Shown here: in pieces, positions 32,910 to 42,400 of the stretch
How positions within the stretch are numbered: position 1 is the stretch's first letter
Layout: the number at the start of each line of letters is the position of its first letter
Source of the DNA: JBBQVS01 sp964250765
GTDB lineage: Bacteria > Chloroflexota > Ktedonobacteria > Ktedonobacterales > Ktedonobacteraceae
NCBI GenBank assembly: GCA_964250765.1
Contig: CAXUHF010000006.1
Location: 16,316 to 80,315 of the forward strand
Direction of reading: 5' to 3'
Length of the DNA: 64,000 bases
Notes under the pieces: model-generated
What the model saw: the letters and a program-made list of their open reading frames with translations, nothing else
The model's database searches: none
What the model was told of the DNA's origin: nothing
Position numbers and translations under genes: made by a program

Positions 32910-33932
32910 TTACACAGCACTTTCTTCATTAGGAAGCAGCACGATTTTACCTTCTACTTGGGATTTTTCGAGTAGCTCATGTGCATAGGCGATTTGCTCC
33001 AATGGAAGGCGTTGCGCGATCACCGGTTTGATTTTGCCCTCTGCAAGCAGTGCCAAGAGTATTGCCAGATCTTCTTGTAACCACTCAGGATGGTCCGCAA
33101 TCTGGTACAGACTCGCGCGTTTGCCATTGGGCAGCAACGACAACCATTGTATTAACCCCACCATTGCGAGCGATTGGGCAAGAAATTTTGCCATATTGCT
33201 CCCCGGAGTGACGGCCGAGGAAACGCCGTACGCAACTAATCTTCCCCCCTTACGCAGCGTCTTGAATGATTGGCGAAGATGGACACCACCAATGGGATCA
33301 AACACCGCATCTACGCCATCTCCTGTGAGCGTCAAGATGCGTTTCACAAAATCTTCCGCCTTGTAATCGATAGGAGTGGCTCCGTACTGTTCGAGTAGCA
33401 GATGTTTCGTACGAGAGACAGTCCCATACATCTGCACACCCGCTAATTTGCCGAGTTGGAGCAATGCCGTTCCTACCCCACCAGCAGCACCATGAATCAG
33501 AATGCGCTCTCCTGGCTTGACCTGCGCGACACGATGGAGCATTTGATAGGCAGTGATGTAATTCAGGACGAGACTTGTTGCTTCCGCCGGATCGACTCCT
33601 TGAGGGACTGGAACAAGGCTTTTCTCATCCAGACAGACATATTGTGCATTGCCTTGATAGACGATGAGTGCTATAACGCTCTGCCCAATGTGAAACTTCG
33701 ACGCTCCTGGACCTTGTTTGTCTACAATTCCACAGATGTCATACCCTGGTGTAAAGGGCATTTTTGGCACGCCAACGTAGGTTCCACGTCGCATCATCAC
33801 ATCCGCGAATGCGACACCACTTGCCAGAACTTTGACGCGTACCTGACCTGTCGTCGGCTCTGGTATCTCGGTCTCGACGACGTGGAGTGCCTCTTGTGGC
33901 TCTCCTTTTTGTGTAAGAAGAACTTTTTTCAT
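32910..33932 (-). CDS. Quinone oxidoreductase-like zinc-free medium-chain dehydrogenase
   Basis: A 340-residue MDR-superfamily enzyme. The N-terminal catalytic fold has PFTPGYDICGIVDKQGPGASKFHIGQSV without the zinc-binding Cys/His set. The nucleotide-binding motif is ILIHGAAGGVGTALLQLGKLAG (about 143-164), with VSRTKH after the next strand suggesting NADPH. Such enzymes reduce quinones or enones. GAGGAAAG precedes the ATG. It is 15 bases downstream of the SGNH hydrolase gene and probably co-transcribed with it; no functional link is evident. Confidence 0.9.
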   Translation of the reverse strand: MKKVLLTQKGEPQEALHVVETEIPEPTTGQVRVKVLASGVAFADVMMRRGTYVGVPKMPFTPGYDICGIVDKQGPGASKFHIGQSVIALIVYQGNAQYVCLDEKSLVPVPQGVDPAEATSLVLNYITAYQMLHRVAQVKPGERILIHGAAGGVGTALLQLGKLAGVQMYGTVSRTKHLLLEQYGATPIDYKAEDFVKRILTLTGDGVDAVFDPIGGVHLRQSFKTLRKGGRLVAYGVSSAVTPGSNMAKFLAQSLAMVGLIQWLSLLPNGKRASLYQIADHPEWLQEDLAILLALLAEGKIKPVIAQRLPLEQIAYAHELLEKSQVEGKIVLLPNEESAV

Positions 33933-33947
33933 ATGCTTTCCTCAACT

Positions 33948-35165
33948 TTATCGATCAGGACTTCCAGTCAACTCGTTGATATCTACGGCTTCAGCCATCA
34001 GTCGATAGCCCTCATCATTAGGATGAATACCATCCCCGGAATCATAAGCTGGATTGAGCACAGCTTCGTCTTCTGGTGAACGCAGTGGTATCGCGAAATC
34101 GAAGAGTGCGTCGAAGCATTGACTTCCTTGCTCTCGTATCCAGGTATTCACAATCTGTCGCTGTGCCGCTTGTTCGGGAGAGTATCCTCCTGGTAATATT
34201 GTTGTACCAAAGACTTTCTGATAGCGCGTTCGTGCTTGCTTCACTATCTGTTGAAAGCCGGAAATCAACATTTCTCCTGAAACGCTAAAGCGCAGGTCAT
34301 TCGATCCAATATGCACAATCAGGTCCGTCGCTCCCAGCTGTGTCAGGACATCCCACGCGAGACGCTGACTTCCAGCCTCCCCGAAAAGCAGACGCGGCAT
34401 GCCTGTTCCCATGAGTTGAGGTACCTCTGAGGAGGTCAGTTGATTGCCACCAATGCCTGCATTCAAGACCGACATGATACGTGTCCCGCCGACATCTATC
34501 AGGCGACGGGCAAGGTAGTCGGGCCAACGCGTGTTCGCGTTTAGGGTTGAGCCAAAGCCATCCGTGGTGGAGGAGCCGAAGGCCACAACAGCATTGAGTG
34601 GAGAGGCTGGCAAGACATCGATTCCGGTAATCAGCCACCAGGAGGTGGTCATGAGAGGATAGACAAGGAAGGCTGCCTCAGTGGGAACAGAGGTATAATT
34701 CCCTACACCTGTCACATACGAGGTTTGCTGAGCACTGACATGCCCAGTGATACTCTCCCCTTGTACAAGAAAAAAGGTAATCGCCACATTGGTCAACGCC
34801 TCGACTCGGAAGTCAACTGGATCGCTGATTATCTCTTGTCCAGGCTCCAACGTCACCGTCGCTTGTCCCTCAAACAGCACGTCCTTGGAGCCAGCATGCA
34901 CAACTGGACCGCTCAGGACCTGTCCCACGGAGACCGAACGGAGCGTGATCGGCGCGTCTCCGTAGCGATTGGACAAACGCAGACGAATCTGTTCGCCACC
35001 AGCATGCAAGTGGACAATCTGCCGGAAGGTGCGCCCACTCAGATTAGTGGAGATCATCTGAGTGGGCGCAGCATACCATGCACCTACCCAGTTTGACCGA
35101 GGAGTAAAAGTGGCTGACGTTGAAGCATGGGAAACCTGATTGTCTCTCTCTAAACTCATAAACAT
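33948..35165 (-). CDS. SGNH/GDSL-type hydrolase, intracellular form
   Basis: The 405-residue protein has the four SGNH blocks: the nucleophile Ser in VVAFGSSTTDG, the block-II Gly in NAGIGGNQL, the Asn in IVHIGSNDLR, and the Asp/His pair in DGIHPNDEGY. A beta-rich N-terminal domain (about 25-175) precedes the hydrolase domain, as in secreted rhamnogalacturonan/cellulose acetyl esterases. Unlike most of those, no signal peptide is visible at this start. AAAGGA lies just before the ATG at 35165. The likely activity is removal of acyl or acetyl groups from sugars. Confidence 0.9.
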   Translation of the reverse strand: MFMSLERDNQVSHASTSATFTPRSNWVGAWYAAPTQMISTNLSGRTFRQIVHLHAGGEQIRLRLSNRYGDAPITLRSVSVGQVLSGPVVHAGSKDVLFEGQATVTLEPGQEIISDPVDFRVEALTNVAITFFLVQGESITGHVSAQQTSYVTGVGNYTSVPTEAAFLVYPLMTTSWWLITGIDVLPASPLNAVVAFGSSTTDGFGSTLNANTRWPDYLARRLIDVGGTRIMSVLNAGIGGNQLTSSEVPQLMGTGMPRLLFGEAGSQRLAWDVLTQLGATDLIVHIGSNDLRFSVSGEMLISGFQQIVKQARTRYQKVFGTTILPGGYSPEQAAQRQIVNTWIREQGSQCFDALFDFAIPLRSPEDEAVLNPAYDSGDGIHPNDEGYRLMAEAVDINELTGSPDR

Positions 35166-35700
35166 CGTCCTTTCGCAATATGTATTTTCGGGTCACTGTA
35201 TTTTTCCCCTTGTATATGCCAAGATATACTCATTGTTTGTCTTCCTTTCGATGTTCCTTAAATGCTGTCATTGCTGCTCAGCTATTTGAACACTATATAT
35301 TCTTGTCCTCTCCTTCGCTCTTTTCGACAGAATATCGACAGGAGAAGAGAGAGCGTTTTGAGACTGTCTTTCACAGCAAAGGTGGTGTGCTACGCTTAAT
35401 GACAGCACAATCACTACTGAACATGATGTTCACTTGAAGTGATTGGCTTATTGTATCTTATGCCTCTACTGTAGAGCAAGCAAAAATGAGCGGAGGAGAG
35501 TTATCGAACACAAGGATACTATGTGTTCACTACTGAACAGGAATAAGAAGATGAACGGAAGCAGGAAAGTATCGCTTACTCTACTGGTGGCTCAATATAC
35601 AATCATGAGGACTCATTTTCGCTGAGCACATGGAACGATCTACTGTCAATTGATGGTGAAGGAAAATGAAAACCTGTTCACGTGATACCCTGTAAAATCT
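35166..35700. other. Gene-free stretch
   Basis: This 535-base interval has only short open frames with no recognisable similarity or good ribosome sites. No clear terminator, palindrome or mobile-element end was found. It separates the SGNH/quinone reductase pair from the putative conflict cluster. Confidence 0.5.
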
Positions 35701-36324
35701 CTAACTTTTACATATCCGAGCGTAATGTCTTATTTTCTTCTCCTCGAACTGTGCTTTATCAAAGAGGGCAAACGTTTGTGCCAACGTGATACTACAGTCC
35801 TGTACAAGTAACTCAAGTTTACGCCTAATCTCCTGTTGTATCTTGAAAACACGTTTTGAAGGAGTTTTGCTGACTGTATGAAAGTTTGTAGTGAGCGGAA
35901 GCAAAGCTTGCATCTGTTCGTCCATATGCTGAAGTGTTGCAAGAAGAAAATAGCGATGAGGAACAATAGATTCGGGAAGTTGTGCAGAGTCTTGCAAAAT
36001 TTTACATAACTCCTGTACAGGTTCTTCTATCGTACCAACAAGGGCATTGAGACGCCTACACTGTCTAGGGTGAATGCTTGTATCTTGCACTAACACATTA
36101 TATGTGTCTACCAAAGCCGCTTCATTTTCTTGAAGTACCGTCCAGTATGGTTTTGTTTCTAATCGGAAAGCATTAAGAGACTTTGCTATGGGTTGCGTGA
36201 CAAATACTACGTTCTCTCCTGACATATCTCTGACCTCTCCGCTAAGTAAGTGACTACTAGAGTGCAACTTAATATGCAAGGTGTTGACAGAAGAGGTATC
36301 CTCTTTTGCAGGTAAACAAAACAT
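35701..36324 (-). CDS. Hypothetical protein, mainly helical, conflict-cluster neighbour
   Basis: I do not recognise this 207-residue product. It has an N-terminal beta-like part (about 1-60, HIKLHSSSHLLSGEVRD and ENVVFVTQP) followed by long amphipathic helices rich in Leu, Gln and Glu (PVQELCKILQD, LQHMDEQMQALLPL, QQEIRRKLELLVQDC). The ATG at 36324 is chosen because GAGG lies eight bases upstream. No signal peptide or membrane segment is present. Codon use is AT-richer than in the catabolic operons. It is the most downstream of three minus-strand genes behind the nucleosidase-domain protein and may be a partner of it. Confidence 0.6.
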   Translation of the reverse strand: MFCLPAKEDTSSVNTLHIKLHSSSHLLSGEVRDMSGENVVFVTQPIAKSLNAFRLETKPYWTVLQENEAALVDTYNVLVQDTSIHPRQCRRLNALVGTIEEPVQELCKILQDSAQLPESIVPHRYFLLATLQHMDEQMQALLPLTTNFHTVSKTPSKRVFKIQQEIRRKLELLVQDCSITLAQTFALFDKAQFEEKKIRHYARICKS

Positions 36325-36463
36325 ACGGTTTGACCTCAAAGAACCTCGTTTATAAGACGTGAGACTCGATACATATATAAAATCTAATGCACGTTTGAAA
36401 TGTATAAGAAGAAAAACTATAGAATGCCTTTACTGCTAGATTAACATAAAGCTTAAGCATTTT

Positions 36464-36874
36464 TCAAGTAATTAAAATCTCAAGTAATTTAATAGCTTCT
36501 AAAAGAATATCAGTAAACTCATCGTACTTGTCAAAAAGTACAGTTGTACTGCTCAATCTCGTAGTTCCTTCGAGAATACTGGAAGCAATAAGAAGACATT
36601 TACGAGCGTTTCTGACATCTATCTGCACTTTTTCTAATGTATCATAATCCTTTTCGGAATGTAAAGCATTAAGCAAATCATCGATTCCTTTAATAATATC
36701 ACTTAATTCTCTGATTAGAACATCTATAGTGTTTGGTGTAATCCTGCGTTGGTTTATCTCATGTAGAATCATGTCGCGCATACTTACAAGTTTAGTTCTG
36801 TATCCCTGCAAAACTGAAATATTTAGACTTCCAGAGTTATCTGGTTGATTATATGCGAGACTTGATATATTCAT
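36464..36874 (-). CDS. Hypothetical small helical protein
   Basis: The 136-residue product is predicted almost wholly helical, with heptad-like spacing (YRTKLVSMRDMILHEINQR, IDVLIRELSDIIKGIDDLLNALH, LLEAIKLLEILIT). No known domain is recognised. A weak TAGG ribosome site precedes the ATG. It lies 119 bases downstream of the nucleosidase-domain gene, whose C-terminal 150 residues are also helical, so an adaptor or inhibitor role is conceivable. That is inference. Confidence 0.55.
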   Translation of the reverse strand: MNISSLAYNQPDNSGSLNISVLQGYRTKLVSMRDMILHEINQRRITPNTIDVLIRELSDIIKGIDDLLNALHSEKDYDTLEKVQIDVRNARKCLLIASSILEGTTRLSSTTVLFDKYDEFTDILLEAIKLLEILIT

Positions 36875-36993
36875 GTGTGCCTACTTTTAACGAAAGTCCT
36901 ATCTATGGCAAACTAGATCATATATTACGTGTGCCATTATACAAGATACGGTACTTATCCTCAACTTTATGTGCTTACTTAGAATGAACGCCC

Positions 36994-38259
36994 TCAATTA
37001 AATTGTTTCAGGCTTTCGAGAAGCAGTTTACATTTTGTGCGTGCATCCTCACGGAGTTTGTTGATGGTACGTTTCTGTAGAGACTTTTTAGCGGATTGAA
37101 GATTACTGAACGCTTGTAGACTAACTAGTAATTGGCTTATTTGAACTTGAATATCAAGCAGCCTTACTTTGTCAAAAAGTTTTAGCATGGAAGCATTACT
37201 AGATAACTGTTTTATATGTTCATGTAGCTCATTTAATACATTCATGGAAAGATGAGAGCGACTAAAAGAAATATTTTCTCCGGTTTCAAAGAGGTCATAA
37301 ATATTTTTAACCTTCTTATAATACTCTGGCAGTGCGGTAAGAAATTCGTCTAGAAGAAGATTAATAGGTCTTCCAGACAAAGAGCTAATAGGCTGCTGCT
37401 GTGACGATGTGTTGTCCTCTTGTTCTGCTTTTTTCAAGCTTTCTTGATGGAAAGTAGGAGTTTGAGTACTATCATGCGTCTGTTGATGTTCAACATGCCA
37501 TTTTGCAAGCAGTTCAAAAGCAAAAGCACTTGCGTATCTTGAGGCCATCTCTTGAAAGTTATTTGCATCAGCCTCGCGTTTCCCGTCAATAAGATCAGAA
37601 ATACCCCGAATGATAAGTGCATCTATATGAGAATAAGCTCTTACGGCACGGAGGAATCCATGCCCTTCCATCTCTACAGCAACTGCATCACTATAATGCA
37701 AGCGTAAAAGATTCCATGTTACCGAGTCTGTTGAAGCTATGACCTGATCACCAGAAGCAATAGGTGCAACAATAGCTTTGGGTAGGAGGTCGGGATCAGG
37801 AGTTTGTCCTTGTATCCTCTTAAACCAATCAGGCTTTTTCGCTTCTGCTCGCGCCCTATGTTCCATGCGAAAGGTCGGGATGCTAAAATCCGGTCGAGGA
37901 TCAAAGTCTGTTTCTACTTTTCCATATGCGTAACCGTAAACTTTTGATGCTGCAACAACATCACCTATTTTCACATCTTTCAAACCTCCTGCAACCCCAA
38001 CAAACAACATTAAGGTAGGTTGAAAATGGTTAATTGCTCTTTCTGCAGCAACAGCCGTACTCGCGTTACCAAGCCCTACCTCTACTATTCCAACATTCCA
38101 AAGCCCCCCTTCACAGGAAAAATATCCTCGTTCATAGATTGTTCCGGTTACATGTACATCCTCATGAACACCGATCAGATGCATTCGCACCGCTTCATAT
38201 TCCACTGGAATAGCAGTAAGTATAACTGCTGTAAGACCGTTTGATACACCATTTGACAT
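36994..38259 (-). CDS. PNP/MTAN-fold nucleosidase domain with helical C-terminal extension
   Basis: A 421-residue protein. Residues 8-255 form a purine nucleoside phosphorylase/MTA-SAH nucleosidase domain: TAVILTAIPVEYEAVRMHL, LFVGVAGGLKDVKIGDVVAAS, ASGDQVIAS, VAVEMEGHGFLRA (Glu196/Glu198) and IRGISDLIDG (catalytic Asp222). The active site therefore looks intact. Housekeeping MTAN is about 230 residues; here about 165 extra residues follow, mostly helical and ending in a basic region. In bacteria, PNP domains attached to extra modules occur in conflict and defence systems, where some hydrolyse ATP or other nucleotides. GGGAGCC precedes the ATG. It lies downstream of a sigma-like gene with a terminator between. 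Confidence 0.85.
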   Translation of the reverse strand: MSNGVSNGLTAVILTAIPVEYEAVRMHLIGVHEDVHVTGTIYERGYFSCEGGLWNVGIVEVGLGNASTAVAAERAINHFQPTLMLFVGVAGGLKDVKIGDVVAASKVYGYAYGKVETDFDPRPDFSIPTFRMEHRARAEAKKPDWFKRIQGQTPDPDLLPKAIVAPIASGDQVIASTDSVTWNLLRLHYSDAVAVEMEGHGFLRAVRAYSHIDALIIRGISDLIDGKREADANNFQEMASRYASAFAFELLAKWHVEHQQTHDSTQTPTFHQESLKKAEQEDNTSSQQQPISSLSGRPINLLLDEFLTALPEYYKKVKNIYDLFETGENISFSRSHLSMNVLNELHEHIKQLSSNASMLKLFDKVRLLDIQVQISQLLVSLQAFSNLQSAKKSLQKRTINKLREDARTKCKLLLESLKQFN

Positions 38260-38404
38260 AGTGGCTCCCTTCCCATAGACGAGTCAGTAAACCAACTAAG
38301 AGGATTTTTTACTACATATAGAACGCACTTTCTAAATATTACATGCACAATTGTTTACAACTATTATACATAATAGTAAGACGGAAGAAATTACGAATAG
38401 TGAA

Positions 38405-38433
38405 AAAGAGTACACCATATAGGCGTACTCTTT
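38405..38433 (-). terminator. Intrinsic terminator after the sigma-like gene
   Basis: AAAGAGTAC (38405-38413) and GTACTCTTT (38425-38433) form a perfect nine-base stem. On the minus strand it is followed by five T, as expected for a factor-independent terminator. It separates the sigma-like gene from the nucleosidase gene, so the latter needs its own promoter. Confidence 0.65.
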
Positions 38434-38506
38434 ACAATCATTGGACGATACAATCGCCATTTTATGGTACGGTAGATACAAAAACTTATTTTACTCTTTT
38501 TGCCTA

Positions 38507-39202
38507 TTATGCAACTCCCGCGTACTGTTGTAGGTGTGATAGTTGGGCTACACGCTTATAGGCATGATGAAGTAGTGCGGCTTGTCTAGCACGTTGCCTC
38601 ATGTCTTCAGAAGCTACTTGCCGATAGTCTTGCAATCGTATACCAACATGAAGAAAGGCTTTTTGCAGTGCTGTGGGCTGTTCTTCAAAAGACATGTGAT
38701 TCGCTAAGTCTACAAGTAGTGCCTCTCGTTGTTTATATGGAAACTGAGCAACTTCTTGTGCAAGCAGAGTGAATAGAGCCTCTTGATACACCTGCTCTGT
38801 TGCCTCTACTGATAAGTCCTGTATATGTACGCTATCTATTTCCTGCTCTGCATAGGATTGGCTATCTGTGACAGAGTGAACGAACCGCTTGTCTCGTCTC
38901 CGCAAGTCTCGACAATAGTTACAAGCAATCACTACAATCATATGTTCCAGGCAATAAACAGGTGTCTCTTGGCCTTGCTCGGCCCTTTGTATGCGTTCTA
39001 TGGTACGCCGCATCGCCTCTTGCACGATATCATCTACAATATCGTTTTCCTGTCCATACCAAGAGGAAACGCGAAAAGCATACACCTGCCGCCTAATCAA
39101 CGAGTAGAGGGATGGATAGAGTTCATGCCAGGATATCTCATTGACGGTCTTCAAAGATGAAACATTAAACAAATTTGTATTAATTTCTGTGTTGTTCGTC
39201 AT
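38507..39202 (-). CDS. Sigma-70-like (ECF-type) protein with weak region 4
   Basis: The 231-residue protein has a region-2-like segment: LIRRQVYAFRVSS...DIVDDIVQEAMRRTIERIQRAEQG and then LEHMIVVIACNYCRDLRRRDKR, where sigma factors contact core polymerase and melt the -10. The part that should be region 4 (FPYKQREALLVDLANHMSFEEQPTALQKAFLHVGIRLQDYR) keeps the REALLL-like helix, but the recognition helix is not convincing. AAGGAG lies ahead of the ATG. It is divergent from the NB-ARC/WD40 gene across a shared 247-base region. It may be a diverged sigma factor used as a regulator of this cluster. Confidence 0.65.
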   Translation of the reverse strand: MTNNTEINTNLFNVSSLKTVNEISWHELYPSLYSLIRRQVYAFRVSSWYGQENDIVDDIVQEAMRRTIERIQRAEQGQETPVYCLEHMIVVIACNYCRDLRRRDKRFVHSVTDSQSYAEQEIDSVHIQDLSVEATEQVYQEALFTLLAQEVAQFPYKQREALLVDLANHMSFEEQPTALQKAFLHVGIRLQDYRQVASEDMRQRARQAALLHHAYKRVAQLSHLQQYAGVA

Positions 39203-39449
39203 GATTGTACTCCTTGAGGACTACGAGGAGACTTGCACTCACACTATACTGCTGTTAGACTATAAAACATGGCTCATCGTAATCCGAACAATGAGTAGAA
39301 TCTATAGTATGTTGCCACTTTCCTCGTCCTCCTTATAAGGATAGCCTGAGTGGAAGTACATGAAAACCGCGATAGAGGGACATTTGTAGGACGTTACCTG
39401 GACTTTTCTCTTGTATCTTCTCTGGCACAGAAAGACAATCGAGGTCAAC

Positions 39450-42400
39450 ATGAGAGCAGGTTCGCCTTTTCCTCAACAGTTAAAGTATGAGCGAGAGCAG
39501 CGTGGTTGGTCGCAGGCGCAACTCGCGTCACGCGTTGGCATAGACACGAAAACGGTTAACCGTTGGGAAAGTGGGAAAGGGACACCTCGTCTCTACCATC
39601 GTCAAAAGCTATCTGAACTCTTTCAAAAGAGTATGGAAGAGCTTGGTTTACACGGAGAGCATACTTCGTCGAGTAGCGTTCATCAAGAAGATTGGGGTGA
39701 GTCTCCTCTTGTTGAGAGAGTCTACGGGCGGACTGAAGAATTTCAACTGCTGAAGCAATGGGTAGTCGATGACGCTTGCCGCATTGTATCCATCTTGGGT
39801 ATGGGAGGCATGGGCAAAACAACGCTTACTTCATATCTTATTGGGCAGATAAAAAATGAATTTGACTCTATTTTCTGGCGGTCTGTACAACATGCACCAC
39901 CCCTGGAACATGTCTTAAAGCAAGCTCTACAATTTTTCTCCGCTCAACAGAAAAGCGACTTCCCCACATCACTTGACGATCAAATATCTCTGCTCGTTCA
40001 CTACTTACAACATCATCATTGCCTGTTTATTCTGGATAACTTCGAGTCGATTCTACAACCGGGTCAGCATGTAGGGCATTATCGAGAGGGATACGAAAGT
40101 TATGGCGTACTGCTTCAACGTCTTGGAGAGGTGCAGCATGCCAGTTGTCTTGTGTTGACCAGTCGAGAGAAGCCGCGAGAGATTGCACGTATGGAGGGAC
40201 CAGCGAAAGCAGTTCGTACGCTTCCTCTTTCTGGCATAGAACAAAGTGCAGGACGAGCATTGCTTTCCGAGAAAGGCATGTATGGCTCGGATGCGCAGTG
40301 GGGACAACTGATTGCACTGTATGGAGGAAATCCTCTCGCGCTTAAACTGATTTCTGAGTACATTGAGGGTTTATTTGGAGGAAGTATCGACCTATTCTTA
40401 GTGGAGGAAGAAACTACCCTCGGCGATGTCTATGAGCTTTTGGAGCAACAGTTTCGCCGCCTTGCGCGACAAGAGCAAGAGGTGTTGTTTTGGCTAGCAA
40501 TAGAGCGAGAGGGCATAGCGTTAGAAACTCTTAGAGAGAATTTTGCGCGTTCTGTTTCACGTGGTGCATTATTAGAGGCACTGCATTCTCTACAGCGTCG
40601 CTCTTTAATTGAGACGCGTGATCCAGCACAATTCACGCTGCAGCCTGTCATTCTGGAATATGTTACGGACAAACTGGTAAAACAAGCTTGTGAGGAGTTT
40701 CAAGCTTCATCGGTATTCTTGTGGGCAAATTACGCTTTCATGAAGTCAGTAGCACCCAACTACATCCGAGAGAATCAACAACGCTTTATTCTTCGCCCTA
40801 TAGCAGAATGTTTGCAAGCAACAGATACTAGGGAAAGACTTTTAGAGAGGCTAAAACAGATAGTTTCAGCGTCCAAAGAGACGCACATGCTTGGACAGAG
40901 TTATCTAGCGGGAAATGTACTTAACCTTCTTAGTCTAATGCAGTATGACCTGCATGGTATAGACTTCTCCTCACTAGCGATATGGCAAGCATATTTACAG
41001 AGTGTCTCGCTTGTTGACAGCAACTTTACTTCTGCCTCTTTCAAGAATTCAGTGTTCACTCACACCTTCGGCAATATCCTTTCGATCACATTTAGCCCTC
41101 AACATAATCTGCTCGCGGCTGGTAGTGCGACTGGTGAGATTAGCGTGTATCAGATGCCGGGCGAAATACCTCTTCATACATATCATGAGCATACCGATGG
41201 TGTATGGTCATTGGCGTTCAATCCAGACAGCCAACTTCTCGCCAGTAGTAGTGATGATGGCACAGTCATCTTGTGGGATATGCGTACTCAAGAATGCCTT
41301 AAGGTTCTGCGAGGACACACCAATAGAGTACGTTGCATCGTGTTCAATCCCGATGGAACGCTGCTTGCGAGCGGTAGTGACGATTATACTATTAGCTTGT
41401 GGAACGTGAGCACGGGTCAGCCCAAGCATATCCTGCATGGACATACGAATCGTGTATGGTCAGTTGCGTTTCACCCTTATGGGAATGTTCTTGCAAGTGG
41501 CAGTACCGATGCAACTATTCGTCTCTGGAATATCTCTACAGGTCGTTGTTTTAGAATACTAAGTGGACATACGGACAGCATCCGTTCTCTCGCCTTTAGT
41601 TTTGATGGAAGCCTACTTGCAAGCGGGAGTGATGATCAAACTGTTCAGGTCTGGGATGCCAACAACGACTATTCCAATCTCACACTACATGGGCATACCA
41701 ACCGTGTATGGTCAGTTGCATTTCACCCGAATCAACTTTTACTTGCAAGCGGAGGAGNNNNNNNNNNNNNNNNNNNNNNNNNNNNNNNNNNNNNNNNNNN
41801 NNNNNNNNNNNNNNNNNNNNNNNNNNNNNNNNNNNNNNNNNNNNNNNNNNNNNNNNNCGTGTATGGTCAGTTGCATTTCACCCGAATCAACTTTTACTTG
41901 CAAGCGGAGGAGAAGATTCCACAGTCCGTTTATGGAATGCACGTACAGGATATGTCTTAAATGTTCTGCAAAATCATACTCACGGCGTGAGGTCAGTAGC
42001 TTTTAGTCCTGATGGACAGCTTCTTGCGAGTGGTGCAGAGGATCAGGCAATTTGCCTGTGGAATGTTGAAAGTGGTTACTGTCTCAAGAAGATGCAAGGC
42101 TATACGAATCGTGTCTGGAGTATTGCCTTTGGTGCTGATGCAAGAACATTGGTCAGTGGAAGTGAAGATCATGCCATATGTTTATGGGATACTGAAACTG
42201 GTCGCACCCGCTACACAGTAGTAGATCATAGTCATGCAATTAGAAGTATCGCGGTTAGCTCTGATGGTACAACTCTTGCGAGTGGCGGACAAGACCAGAA
42301 TGTTTTGCTATGGCGCATGAGTACAGGGCAACGTTTAAAAGTATTGCATGGTCATAGCAATTGGGTCTGGACGGTTGCATTTCATCCTGACGGACAGGTG

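Noticed and set aside
32661..32975. Open frames across the 52-N gap
   Set aside because: They exist only because N codons carry no stops.
32686..35495. CAAAAATGAGCGGAG occurring at 32686-32701 and near 35481
   Set aside because: A shared 15-mer is expected by chance in 64 kb, and the flanks do not match, so it is not evidence of a mobile element end.
35166..35640. Short plus-strand frames in the gap before the conflict cluster
   Set aside because: No ribosome sites, no similarity and biased composition.
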